In this document: in pieces, positions 1 to 8,133 of the stretch
Layout of the letters: each line of letters begins with the position of its first letter
Numbering within the stretch: position 1 is the stretch's first letter
From: Falsibacillus pallidus
Lineage (GTDB): Bacteria; Bacillota; Bacilli; Bacillales; DSM-25281
Direction of reading: 5' to 3'
Assembly: GCF_003350505.1 (NCBI RefSeq)
Contig: NZ_QQAY01000013.1
Span: forward strand, 21,956 to 85,955
DNA length: 64,000 nucleotides
Position numbers and translations under genes: made by a program
The notes under the pieces: model-generated
Seen by the model: the letters and a program-made list of their open reading frames with translations, nothing else
Told to the model about the DNA's origin: nothing
Databases searched by the model: none

Positions 1-140
1 CGACAGGGTGTTCAGTGGCGACAGCCGGGATTGATTTCTACTATTCTAGCTGAAAAGGGGACGGGAAATCCAGTGTCAGACTGACCCGTTACGAAGTGCT
101 TAGCAAGTGGATGGGGATTTCCAGAAGGATCGGGTGACGT

Positions 141-254
141 ACAGCTCCAGCGCCTAGCCCCTCGAGTCATAAGCCGTACCTTTATAGAAATCAGGATTTC
201 CTTCGAGCTCCGTCTTATGCTGGTCGGGGCTGACCGAGGCGCTTGCGCTTTTCT
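141..254. repeat. Long imperfect intergenic palindrome
   Basis: The left arm AGCGCCTAGCCCC (149-161) and the right arm around GGGGCTGACCGAGGCGCTT (226-242) are complementary over most of their length, with a second inner pairing of CATAAGC with GCTTATG. The layout resembles structured intergenic repeats that recur in Bacillaceae genomes. No other copy was seen in this window. No gene was recognised in 1-371 apart from this element. Confidence 0.6.
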
Positions 255-371
255 TGGTCCAGCTTCAGCCCCATGTTACTTTGGCGCAAAATATTCTTTT
301 ATGCATAATTCAAATAAATAAGACTATAGAACTATTACTCTTGTCGAAATATCTGGTATATTGTCCTTAGA

Positions 372-458
372 AGGACGAAACGGCTAAGCCATTGAAAGAT
401 GGCGGCGCAAAACTAAAGGGGCTAAGGTCACAGGACTAAGTCAGCCAGTTATCGAACC
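372..458 (+). promoter_or_regulatory. Cyclic-di-GMP-I (GEMM-I) riboswitch, copy 1
   Basis: The sequence has the GEMM-I layout: a GNRA-capped helix GCCATT-GAAA-GATGGC, then GGCGCAAA in the position of the conserved GACGCAAA, then GGGGCTAAGG, a second helix, and TCAGCCAGTTATCG in the position of GGCAGCCGGGTTACCG. It deviates more from consensus than the other two copies in this window (GGCTAA for GGCAAA; AACTAAA for the GCCAC segment). The aptamer ends a few bases before the GGAGG ribosome binding site of the 43-codon gene at 473, so control of translation initiation is the simplest expectation. There is no terminator between aptamer and gene. Confidence 0.78.
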
Positions 459-472
459 AAGGAGGAGTTAAA

Positions 473-604
473 ATGGGAAGATTTTTGACGCCTGAAGAAG
501 CGTATCTATTGAAAAAGAAACGTAGAACCGTCAGATATGTATTAATAGGCATCGCTACCATCGGACTTGGAGCCGGGGTATCCGTATTGCCATACCTTAT
601 GTAA
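473..604 (+). CDS. 43-residue single-span membrane peptide under a c-di-GMP riboswitch
   Basis: The start ATG at 473 follows a strong AAGGAGGAG site by six bases. The product has a charged N-terminal half (LTPEEAYLLKKKRR, residues 5-18) and a hydrophobic C-terminal half (residues 21-41) fit for one transmembrane helix, N-terminus inside by the positive-inside rule. I do not recognise the family. It sits alone between the riboswitch and an intrinsic terminator, so it is a monocistronic unit whose only visible input is cyclic-di-GMP. A membrane-bound regulator or adaptor is plausible but is inference. Confidence 0.8.
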   Translation: MGRFLTPEEAYLLKKKRRTVRYVLIGIATIGLGAGVSVLPYLM

Positions 605-612
605 CAGATACA

Positions 613-648
613 GAACCGCATTTCCCCTAATGAGAAATGCGGTTTTTT
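613..648 (+). terminator. Intrinsic terminator of the 43-residue peptide gene
   Basis: Stem AACCGCATTT (614-623) pairs with AAATGCGGTT (633-642) and is followed by a T run. It ends the riboswitch-peptide unit and may also stop transcription arriving from the FAD oxidoreductase gene on the other strand. Confidence 0.9.
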
Positions 649-727
649 CATTGGTTCTTTATTGCCTGTCGCTACCGTCCCCCAAGAATATTCGACAGGT
701 TTCGAGTGGTGACACCTTAAGTAGACT

Positions 728-2263
728 TCACCAGTGGAGCTGAATGCCGCTGGTTCGCAGTGTTTCTTGATACTTCTGCAAGTGGCTTTTGTTTTCGCGC
801 ACAGTTTTTGGATTCACTTTACGCTGAATACAGTAGGCAGCCAGATGGCCGCAGGCTTCTCCGATGTTCCACTCAACTGGGTGCAGCCGGTAGCATCCGT
901 TGGTTATATGCGTGGTGCCAATGTTTTTACAGCATGGAAGCAGATTTTCCGTTTCTCTTGGAATCAATGCACCAAGCGGGATTTGAAAAGGAAGTGCCGG
1001 TATATCGATATAGGTCTTCCCTGACATGCTTGGATGGAGATCGATGCTGTATGACCCCACCCCAATTGAATCTTCATACCCCTTTCCATATCCGCTGTTA
1101 AATTCCGGAGAAACATCCTGCTCCCTGATGGTATACTCGGCTTTAAGCCTTCTGGATTCTCTAATATACGGAGCCTTTGCAAAGCCATCGCGTGTTCCCA
1201 TGACATCTCCTCTAAGCTTGAGACCAGGAAAACCGGTCCCCCCGGATGGATTCGGCGCTTCGGTCTGCAGCCAATAAAACAAGGATAGGCTTAACTGTTT
1301 GGCGCCGAATAAGTGCTTTTTTTTCTCATCATTAGCCACGTCATACACATTCCCCAAAAAGTAATCATTTTGGGGCCAATTCAATAAAGCGACATCCCCT
1401 GCATCTCCCAGATTGAATTGCTTATTGTCAAAAATCCTTCGATAGTTCCATAGAGAAAACTTTCCGTCTTCACCGAACAGGGAGTACTCTCGATTTTCAA
1501 GTGTTATGGGGTGTGGTGCAGTGAAACTCAACAACGGATTTGGCCAAATATCAGGATGAAAAGATTTCCAAAATGAATACATTTCAGGTTCTTTTATCGT
1601 ATGATCTTCCCCTTCTCGATACTCCATTGCCAGCACATGCGTAAACGCTTGTATATTATGGGGATCAGCCTCTTCTCCTGCATGCGGTTCACCCGTCTCT
1701 TTTTTTGACTCAGCCCCCGTAACATACTCTGTTTCTGAGAGAGGAAGAAGTTCTCCTGTTTCTGTGGCATCTAAAAACAATCCACACTTAACATGAATCT
1801 CTGCTGCTCCCCCTGCTGTTCGAAGGGTTGCAGCCTCGATTCTCTTTCCCCTTTTTTTAACCCTTTTGACAACTGTGTTCAGCAGGATTTCCAGCTTTCC
1901 AGTCAGTAGATAAGGTGAAAGCATTTCGTATAGAACTTGCAAAGAAACCCTTGGATCATGCGCTATATTGCTTACAAGTGCATTTCCTGGATTGAACGTT
2001 TTCGCAAGATTGTCAACGGATAAAGATAACGGCATGCTGCGGAAATAATAGTCCCGTATTTTCCTGCGGTATAATCGATAGGTTTGTGTACATCCTGTTT
2101 CCTCAATCCAAGGGTGTTCATCCAAAGGAACTGCTTGGGAAGTAACTTGACCACCTATCCAATCAGTTTCTTCCGTCATCAGCACCCGGCAGCCTTGGGA
2201 ACATGCTGCAAGTGCAGCGGCACAGCCGCCAAGCCCGCCGCCGGCAATGAGTACATCTACCAT
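728..2263 (-). CDS. FAD-dependent oxidoreductase (FAD_oxidored family), 511 aa
   Basis: The N-terminus DVLIAGGGLGGCAAALAA is a dinucleotide-binding Rossmann motif (GxGxxG) for FAD, followed by the glutamate-rich end of the second strand and WIGGQ, as in the large FAD-dependent oxidoreductase family of Bacillota and Bacteroidota sugar loci. LFLDATETGELLPL near residue 165 is the second conserved FAD-contact region (DATETGEL). The C-terminal PALPFQIPLGALIPRETENLLPCCKNIG with THITNG fits the same family. The ATG follows GAGGGAGGGG. It is the last gene of the catabolic operon and is separated from its paralogue at 2636 by two tandem MITE copies. A flavin-dependent oxidation of a sugar or sugar derivative is likely; the substrate cannot be read from sequence. 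Confidence 0.9.
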   Translation of the reverse strand: MVDVLIAGGGLGGCAAALAACSQGCRVLMTEETDWIGGQVTSQAVPLDEHPWIEETGCTQTYRLYRRKIRDYYFRSMPLSLSVDNLAKTFNPGNALVSNIAHDPRVSLQVLYEMLSPYLLTGKLEILLNTVVKRVKKRGKRIEAATLRTAGGAAEIHVKCGLFLDATETGELLPLSETEYVTGAESKKETGEPHAGEEADPHNIQAFTHVLAMEYREGEDHTIKEPEMYSFWKSFHPDIWPNPLLSFTAPHPITLENREYSLFGEDGKFSLWNYRRIFDNKQFNLGDAGDVALLNWPQNDYFLGNVYDVANDEKKKHLFGAKQLSLSLFYWLQTEAPNPSGGTGFPGLKLRGDVMGTRDGFAKAPYIRESRRLKAEYTIREQDVSPEFNSGYGKGYEDSIGVGSYSIDLHPSMSGKTYIDIPALPFQIPLGALIPRETENLLPCCKNIGTTHITNGCYRLHPVEWNIGEACGHLAAYCIQRKVNPKTVRENKSHLQKYQETLRTSGIQLHW

Positions 2264-2286
2264 TAAGACCCCTCCCTCTTAATCTA

Positions 2287-2460
2287 GGCTCTTTTCTCAA
2301 ACTTTGTTGCTTTAGCTAATAAAGTAGGAATTCTCCTGCGATATTCCAATCTCAAAATAGCTCAAATAGTGAAAAGAGCTTGGATTAACATTTGAACACA
2401 CAAACTAACTATTTTTACGTTAAAATCTGCATTTTTATTTTAATAACAATCTTTACGAAA
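2287..2460 (+). mobile_element. MITE with ISL3-like ends, copy 1 (tandem pair, left)
   Basis: It begins GGCTCTTTTCTCAAACTTTG, contains the internal block ACGTTAAAATCTGC and ends CTTTACGAAA where the next copy starts. Length is 174 bp, matching the copies at 13980 and 22124. The tandem pair is flanked by a perfect direct repeat TCTTAATCTA (2277-2286 and 2634-2643), a target duplication that includes the stop codon of the gene at 2636. Confidence 0.8.
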
Positions 2461-2633
2461 GACTCTTTTCTTAAAGTTTGTTGCTTTTTAAATGAAAAAA
2501 GGATAGTTTTTGCAAACAATTAGCTTGTTTAGCTAGAAAAGAGCCTGGTTTCTATATTGCAACGTGCCACACAGATAATTTCACGTTACAATCGGCAGTA
2601 AGATTTTAACAACAACCTTTACGAAAATAGTCT
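2461..2633 (+). mobile_element. MITE with ISL3-like ends, copy 2 (tandem pair, right)
   Basis: It starts GACTCTTTTCTTAAAGTTTG, contains the internal inverted-repeat segment GAAAAGAGCCTGG, and ends with ACGAAAATAG, a decayed form of the ACGAAAACAGCC right end of the family. It is fused head-to-tail to copy 1 with loss of a few terminal bases. With copy 1 it fills the 372-bp gap between two FAD oxidoreductase genes; no coding potential was seen in it. Confidence 0.8.
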
Positions 2634-2635
2634 TC

Positions 2636-3979
2636 TTAATCTAAAATTACATCATTGTCCTTTAAGATTTTTTGCAAAGAAGATATATTTATATCCTTTG
2701 GCCGGACTCCCTCTTTTACTGCGATGGAAGCAGCAGTACCGGCAGCCTGTCCCGTTGCCATCGCACTTGGGGTCAGCCTCGTTGTGGCAAATGCTTCATG
2801 GGTGGTTGAAATGCAGCGTCCCGCAGCCAGTACGTTTTCAATTTCCTTGGGCAGCAGGCAGCGGTACGGGATATCGAATGTTCCATCGCCTCCAACCTCC
2901 GCAAACGTTACGTAATCTTTCTTCGGGTCATGGATATCGATTGGATAGGCACTCATGGCGATCCTGTCTTCGAATTTTGTTCCGTTTGTCACGTCCTCTG
3001 CCGTCAGAACGTATTCTCCCAGTATCCTCCGTGTTTCCCTCACTCCGATTTGAGGAGCAATAGAAGCTATCCCCGCTTTTTCGAATCCGGGAACATACTC
3101 TTTGAAAAATTCCGCCAGCATAAACACTTGCTTTCTTCCTTCAAACTCTGCTTTCGTCAGGTCCTCTGCCTTCGTCCCATCATACCCTTGCACCCTGGAA
3201 CAATTAATCAGCACTTCATCTTCCCCGGGGCCAGTAAAAAACAAGACATGATCCCGATTGATCGGAAGCCCTGCTTTTTTCCATTGCGGATAAAAGCCTT
3301 GGACAACTGTTAAAGGGTGGACACCCGACTTGATTTCCTCAATCAATGACTTCGAATAAAATTCATCAGGATGATCGATCATATATTTTTTAACCGCATC
3401 CAAGTCAACGCCGTTCATTCTGAATTTCATGGTCATAGGTTGAGTGAGGCCGTCATCCACTCGTCCGACTTGCATCTTTGCACCCGCTAAATGACAGAGG
3501 TCCCCGTCTCCGGTACAATCAATAAATGTCTTTCCTTCAATCGTCATTCTCCCTGATTTAGTAGATAGAACAATGCTTTCGATGCTGTTCCCGCTCACCT
3601 TCACTTCATCCACAAAACTGTGCAGCAGAATATCCACACCTGCTTCCTTGGCCATTTCCAAAGCAAGCAGCTTGTATTCTTCTTGTTTATAAGGAGTGAC
3701 AGTGCGGACAAATCCAATCGTATCCCGCAAATGCCCCGGTGAAGCACCCTGCTCCTGGAGCCGTCCTACAATTTCCTCAGCGATTCCTTTGATGACCTGT
3801 CTTCCTTTATAGTCATGAAACGTCATCCAAGGATAAACCATGGCAGCTGTCGACATCCCGCCAAGGAATCCATAGCGTTCGACCAAGAGCACCGTCACAT
3901 TCATTCTTCCTGCAGCAATGGCAGCATTTATCCCTGCCGGACCTCCACCAACAATGACTACATCATATTGTTTGTTCAT
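2636..3979 (-). CDS. FAD-dependent oxidoreductase (FAD_oxidored family), 447 aa
   Basis: YDVVIVGGGPAGINAAIAAG near the N-terminus is the FAD-binding GxGxxG motif, ERYGFLGG the following loop, and FIDCTGDGDLCHLAGA (around residue 160) the second FAD motif. The C-terminal FDIPYRCLLPKEIENVLAAG with the CIS-THEAFATTRLTPSAMATGQAAG segment is typical of family members in sugar-catabolic loci. The start at 3979 is preceded by AAGGCG and a more upstream AAGGG; a start eight codons further up at 4003 is possible but has no good site. It is related to, but shorter than, the oxidoreductase at 728. The stop codon lies inside the target duplication of the adjacent MITE pair. Confidence 0.9.
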   Translation of the reverse strand: MNKQYDVVIVGGGPAGINAAIAAGRMNVTVLLVERYGFLGGMSTAAMVYPWMTFHDYKGRQVIKGIAEEIVGRLQEQGASPGHLRDTIGFVRTVTPYKQEEYKLLALEMAKEAGVDILLHSFVDEVKVSGNSIESIVLSTKSGRMTIEGKTFIDCTGDGDLCHLAGAKMQVGRVDDGLTQPMTMKFRMNGVDLDAVKKYMIDHPDEFYSKSLIEEIKSGVHPLTVVQGFYPQWKKAGLPINRDHVLFFTGPGEDEVLINCSRVQGYDGTKAEDLTKAEFEGRKQVFMLAEFFKEYVPGFEKAGIASIAPQIGVRETRRILGEYVLTAEDVTNGTKFEDRIAMSAYPIDIHDPKKDYVTFAEVGGDGTFDIPYRCLLPKEIENVLAAGRCISTTHEAFATTRLTPSAMATGQAAGTAASIAVKEGVRPKDINISSLQKILKDNDVILD

Positions 3980-4064
3980 CGCCTTAAATCCCTTCTGGTA
4001 CAAACCGTTACTAATAAAAGAAGGAAAGGGCTCCCTCTTCTAGGCTCTTTCCTTCATTAATAAC

Positions 4065-4143
4065 GGCTCTTTTCCCATACTTTTTTGCTTACGGTAATAA
4101 AAGAGGATTTTTCAATTTTAACAACACTCATTAAGAAAACTCC
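4065..4143 (+). mobile_element. Internally deleted MITE of the same family
   Basis: The left end GGCTCTTTTCCCATACTTTT and the right end TTAAGAAAACTCC match the termini of the 174-bp family, with about 95 bp missing from the middle. The flanks TTAATAAC and TTAGTAAA are similar but not identical, so the target duplication has decayed or differs. The last codons and stop of the gene at 4131 lie in its right end. A further GGCTCTTT fragment lies just to the left, near 4043. Confidence 0.55.
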
Positions 4144-5120
4144 CTTAGTAAAACCGGCTTCGATTCTCTGGCAGATTGATAGGCAGCAAGCGCCGCCTCC
4201 ACGGCTTTTAATCCATCAAACCCGGTGATGGACGGCTCCGTTCCATTTGACACACTTTGAAGAAAATCTTCCACCAATCCTTGGTCAATGTCATTTCCTA
4301 AAAATGAATATTGAAGTGATTTTGCTTCATTTTTATAATGAAAAAGTTTCTCGCCAAAGGCATCCGCTTTTACTGATTTTTTTGTTCCGATCACTTCGAT
4401 TGCTGCATCTCCCCACGCAGGGAATTTTGAAAACCTCGACCAGCTCGTGTCATGGCTCGCAATGGTGCCATCTTCAAATTCAATGGTCAAGAGCCCCGCG
4501 TCATCAATTTCCTGCTCTGAAAAGTAATGTTCGACGGTCGCATATATTTCTTTTATTTCCTTCCCTAAAAACCAGCGCATGATATCAATCATATGAACCG
4601 TATGGTCAAAGACCGCTCCACCTCCGGCCAATTTCGGGTCCACGAACCAACCTCCCGGGTTTTGACCACGATTCACGGAACGCATGGCAATGATCTCGCC
4701 TAATTCTCCGTGATCGATCATTCGCTTCAGCTTCTGCATGGATTGGCTGAATCTGACCGGAAATGCTGTCTGCAATAGGACGCCTTCCTCTTTACAGACT
4801 TCGATCATTTCTTCTGCCTCATCAACAGTCAGAGCAAGGGGCTTCTCACAAAGAATGTGTTTTTTGGCTTTGGCTGCCATAATTGTCATCTCTTTATGCC
4901 TGGCATTTTCGCTGCAAATGATGACGGCATCCAAAGGCAACTCCAAAAATGCCTGAGCATCTTCAACAAATGGCACGTCAAAACGATTCGCAGCCTCTTC
5001 CCCCCTTCCTGGGTCATCATCATAAATGGCGGCCAGTTCAGCATTGGGGATTTTTTCGATACATTCTGCATAGCTGAAAGCATGCATATGGGCAAAGCTC
5101 ATCATGCCTACTTTTATCAT
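4131..5120 (-). CDS. Gfo/Idh/MocA family oxidoreductase, 329 aa
   Basis: MIKVGMMSFAHMHAFSYAE opens the Rossmann fold, although the usual GxGxxG is replaced by MMSFAHMHA, a variant also seen in other family members. HILCEKPLAL carries the catalytic-site lysine (EKP), and GGAVFDHTVHMIDIMRW the DxxxH segment of the substrate pocket. The start at 5120 overlaps the upstream stop as ATGA and has GGAGGAAG ahead of it, so translation is coupled to the unknown gene at 5117. It acts presumably as an NAD(P)-dependent sugar or cyclitol dehydrogenase in the catabolic operon. The C-terminal REFS and the stop are in the inverted repeat of a truncated MITE. Confidence 0.9.
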   Translation of the reverse strand: MIKVGMMSFAHMHAFSYAECIEKIPNAELAAIYDDDPGRGEEAANRFDVPFVEDAQAFLELPLDAVIICSENARHKEMTIMAAKAKKHILCEKPLALTVDEAEEMIEVCKEEGVLLQTAFPVRFSQSMQKLKRMIDHGELGEIIAMRSVNRGQNPGGWFVDPKLAGGGAVFDHTVHMIDIMRWFLGKEIKEIYATVEHYFSEQEIDDAGLLTIEFEDGTIASHDTSWSRFSKFPAWGDAAIEVIGTKKSVKADAFGEKLFHYKNEAKSLQYSFLGNDIDQGLVEDFLQSVSNGTEPSITGFDGLKAVEAALAAYQSARESKPVLLREFS

Positions 5121-5839
5121 TTCACTTCCTCCCCGCTCCATCTCTCTTCACTGCTAAATGACAAATACTCCTGGGCTATTTGGCTTTTCAATGAATAAGA
5201 TTTCTCCTGTAGACTCACAACGTCAATCAAATAGTCCGGCTCGCTTTTATCAGAGGAGTAATCCAGGTTGGCCCCCTGGCCAGACCATTCCATTTCAAGA
5301 CTATCTTCACTTGCATCAGATGCCAGATATTCAAAATGTGCCATGACATCCTTTTGAAAGGTCACGCAAGAAATAAGGTAACAATGTCTTTCCCGCACGG
5401 ATTTTTTCAAAAATACAGAGGATACTTCTCCAAACAATTTGGAGAAAACAAATACGTCACTGAGCATTGCTTCTTTATTCAGTCCTGAATCACTTGACCG
5501 TTTCATCCGGAAAACCCCGCGGCGATTTTGATTTTCCGCATTCAATAATTCAATGAATCTTGCAGAAGGGGGATGCACCTCCATCTCGAAATAGAGGAAG
5601 CATTTCTCTTCATTGAGGAACTCCCCGTACTGTTTGACCATCGTTGAAGGCAAATAGACTTCATCAGCTTCTATTAATAGTTTTTGAACCCCTTCATTAT
5701 GGCCGTCAACAGCTACTGTTCCGTTAAAGCCCCTGGTATCCAGAAGAAACACATTGAGATCATCTGTATTTGTGATTTCAACAATTGATTCTGCTTGTGA
5801 ATTCTTAAATCTCTTTCTATTATGGAGGATGACTTTCAT
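5117..5839 (-). CDS. Unknown protein of the catabolic operon, 240 aa
   Basis: I do not recognise this family. It has no signal peptide or membrane segment, is acidic toward the C-terminus (DSSDKSEPDYLIDVVSLQEKS), and is sandwiched between two Gfo/Idh/MocA dehydrogenase genes, overlapping the next one by four bases (ATGA). The start ATG at 5839 follows AAAGAGAGG. The tight coupling suggests a partner or accessory subunit of the dehydrogenase encoded downstream. A catalytic role of its own cannot be claimed from the sequence. Confidence 0.7.
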   Translation of the reverse strand: MKVILHNRKRFKNSQAESIVEITNTDDLNVFLLDTRGFNGTVAVDGHNEGVQKLLIEADEVYLPSTMVKQYGEFLNEEKCFLYFEMEVHPPSARFIELLNAENQNRRGVFRMKRSSDSGLNKEAMLSDVFVFSKLFGEVSSVFLKKSVRERHCYLISCVTFQKDVMAHFEYLASDASEDSLEMEWSGQGANLDYSSDKSEPDYLIDVVSLQEKSYSLKSQIAQEYLSFSSEERWSGEEVK

Positions 5840-5914
5840 TTCGAATCCTCTCTTTCTATTAAGCTTTTTTAATTGCTCTTTTCTCTGACTTTGGTGCTTT
5901 GATTAGATGTCCAT

Positions 5915-6967
5915 TTATAAATTGACTTCTCTTCCCAGTTCAGCAGATTCATAGATGGCAGAAATCATTTTCATAACTTCGACTCCATCGCTGATTGGCG
6001 CAATGACCTCTGACCTACCAAGGCAGCATTGAATAAAATGGTCCACTTCATTATTAAAGGCTTCAACAAAATTAAATTCACTATGGTCGACTTGCGGGTC
6101 AATATTCAGAATGGTATCGTATTTTTCAGCAACAATAGAGAATTCCGGTTCAATCTCCGCTCCTCCTTTATCACCGAACACTTTGACAGATACCTCATTT
6201 TCTTTTGTATGCAGAGTGAAACTCACATCGATAAATAAAGATGCACCGTTTTCAAATCGAATCAATGCATTTGCCAAGTCCTCGACATCATTCCTCGCAG
6301 GATCAAAATCGGCGGCTTTGTAAAAGCTTAAGTTTTGGATGTTATTCCGGTTCCCAAGGGAGTGATAAGTGTTCCCTGTCACGGACACTGGTTTTGGCTT
6401 GCCCATCAGATACCAGCAAAGGTCAATCAAATGGACGCCGAGGTCGATCAGCGGCCCGCCTCCAGACCTTTTTTTATCCGAAAACCAGCCCCCGGGATTC
6501 CCTAAACGTCTCAACACAGAAGCTTTGGCATAATACAGTTCGCCAAGATCTCCGTTATCAAGAAACTTTTTAAGAATTTTCGTGTTGCTTCCGTGTCTCC
6601 TGACAAAACCAACCTGCGCGGTCTTTCCGGACTCACGCGCTGCCTTTTCAAAAGCATGAGCCTCCTCTACATTTGTGCAGAGCGGCTTCTCCACCAGGAC
6701 ATGCTTGCCGGCTTCCAATGCGCTGATCCCGATTTCAGCATGCGTTTCATTCCACGTACAAATGCTCACTGCATCAATATCTTTGTTCTTCAGCAATTCT
6801 TTATAATCAGTATAAAGCTGGCTGACACCATATTCCTCGCCCTTTTTCTTCAGCCTTTGCTCATTCAGGTCACAAAAAGCAACGAGTTCGACTTCCGGAT
6901 GATCTTTGTAAGGCTGAATATGATATTGAGAGATGCTTCCGACTCCGATTACACCGACCTTTAACAT
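5915..6967 (-). CDS. Gfo/Idh/MocA family oxidoreductase, 350 aa
   Basis: LKVGVIGVGSISQYHIQPY is a Rossmann motif, HVLVEKPLCTN contains the catalytic lysine and GGGPLIDLGVHLIDLCWYLMG the conserved DxxxH. The protein is clearly a paralogue of the one at 19068: both share the blocks LRRLGNPGGWF, GGGPLID and the NxYNxLGNR-type segment, pointing to duplication within this locus. The start at 6967 has GGAGGAGC upstream. Expected activity is NAD(P)-dependent oxidation or reduction of a sugar hydroxyl in the cytoplasm; the specific substrate is not readable. Confidence 0.92.
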   Translation of the reverse strand: MLKVGVIGVGSISQYHIQPYKDHPEVELVAFCDLNEQRLKKKGEEYGVSQLYTDYKELLKNKDIDAVSICTWNETHAEIGISALEAGKHVLVEKPLCTNVEEAHAFEKAARESGKTAQVGFVRRHGSNTKILKKFLDNGDLGELYYAKASVLRRLGNPGGWFSDKKRSGGGPLIDLGVHLIDLCWYLMGKPKPVSVTGNTYHSLGNRNNIQNLSFYKAADFDPARNDVEDLANALIRFENGASLFIDVSFTLHTKENEVSVKVFGDKGGAEIEPEFSIVAEKYDTILNIDPQVDHSEFNFVEAFNNEVDHFIQCCLGRSEVIAPISDGVEVMKMISAIYESAELGREVNL

Positions 6968-7114
6968 ATGTAGCTCCTCCCTTGCCCATCAGGTAAGATT
7001 CTCTTGCATTGAACGTTTTTCCCGTTCCACACCTGCTGATGGAGGTTTACCCAAAACTTCAAGGGGAACCTCCATCTTTCTCTTCTTCTCGCTGCAGCAC
7101 CTTAAAAATAATCT

Positions 7115-8116
7115 TCAGGCATACCGAATCACTTTTGTCAGTACAGAAGTTTCTTTGTTCCTCAGCTGTTCAAATGCCTCCCCGACATCCTCACTGCTAA
7201 TGACTTCATTTACATAAGGAGAAAGATCGATTTTGTGTTCATTGACAAGCCTCAAGAATTCACCGATATTTCTCCCTTCCGTCCACCTGACAAATCCATA
7301 AGGGTAGTCAATGGCCCGACATTCGTATACGGGGTCATACCTTCCTGGTCCACCTGCGCGGGAGATCAGGATTTCCGCTTCCTTAGCAAACATATCCTGA
7401 CGCGGAAAATCCGGTTCAATGTCTCCTACAATGACCACTTTTCCTTTGTCACGCACCCACTTCAGGCTTTGGGATGTGAGTGGTGATTTATGACCGCCTG
7501 CGCATAGGAAAACGGAATCTGCCCCGCGGAAATTGGTGTTCTCAAACAAGTCCTTTTCCATTTGTTCGATATCTGAATGGCAGTGGATGTATGGTTCATT
7601 CGTTAACATTTCTGTTCTGGCAGCTGATAAATCAAAAGCAAATACACGATATGCTGCCGCATTTGCAATGAGTGCAATCATTTGCCCGAGTATTCCAAGT
7701 CCTGCTATTACGGCGCTTTCTCCAAATTCGAGTTTTCCTACTCTAAGCGCATGGATGGCAATGGCTCCGATGCCTCCGAAAGCAGCTTCTTTTGCAGTGA
7801 CATTCGGCGGAACTTTGCAGCATAAGGTCTTTGGGACAAGCAAGTATTCTGCATGTTTCACATACGGTGCCCCGTAGCAGGCAACAAGATCTCCTTCTTT
7901 GATCCCTTCGACTCCATCCCCGCAGCTCTCTACGATCCCGGAGGCACTGTATCCTAAGTTGATTTGATGATCCTTGCTTTTATTGATGATGGAAATTTCC
8001 GTTCCAGGGCTTATGACAGAAAAGGAAGTTTTGACTAAGACATAGGATGGCTTCACTTCCGGCTTCATTTCTTCTACCACTTCAACTGCTCGATTTCTCG
8101 CAACAACACTTTTCAC
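7115..8116 (-). CDS. Zinc-independent MDR-type dehydrogenase, 333 aa
   Basis: This is a medium-chain dehydrogenase with an N-terminal GroES-like domain and a cofactor motif AVIAGLGILGQMIALIA (around residue 150). The catalytic zinc signature is replaced by SVISPGTE, and no structural four-cysteine zinc lobe is present. That form is known from MDR enzymes found next to Gfo/Idh/MocA genes. The start chosen is GTG at 8116, six bases after GGGGGTGAT; an ATG at 8134 overlaps the upstream stop (TAATG) but has no binding site. It likely works with the neighbouring dehydrogenases on the same sugar. Confidence 0.85.
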   Translation of the reverse strand: MKSVVARNRAVEVVEEMKPEVKPSYVLVKTSFSVISPGTEISIINKSKDHQINLGYSASGIVESCGDGVEGIKEGDLVACYGAPYVKHAEYLLVPKTLCCKVPPNVTAKEAAFGGIGAIAIHALRVGKLEFGESAVIAGLGILGQMIALIANAAAYRVFAFDLSAARTEMLTNEPYIHCHSDIEQMEKDLFENTNFRGADSVFLCAGGHKSPLTSQSLKWVRDKGKVVIVGDIEPDFPRQDMFAKEAEILISRAGGPGRYDPVYECRAIDYPYGFVRWTEGRNIGEFLRLVNEHKIDLSPYVNEVISSEDVGEAFEQLRNKETSVLTKVIRYA

Positions 8117-8133
8117 TACATCACCCCCGTACA

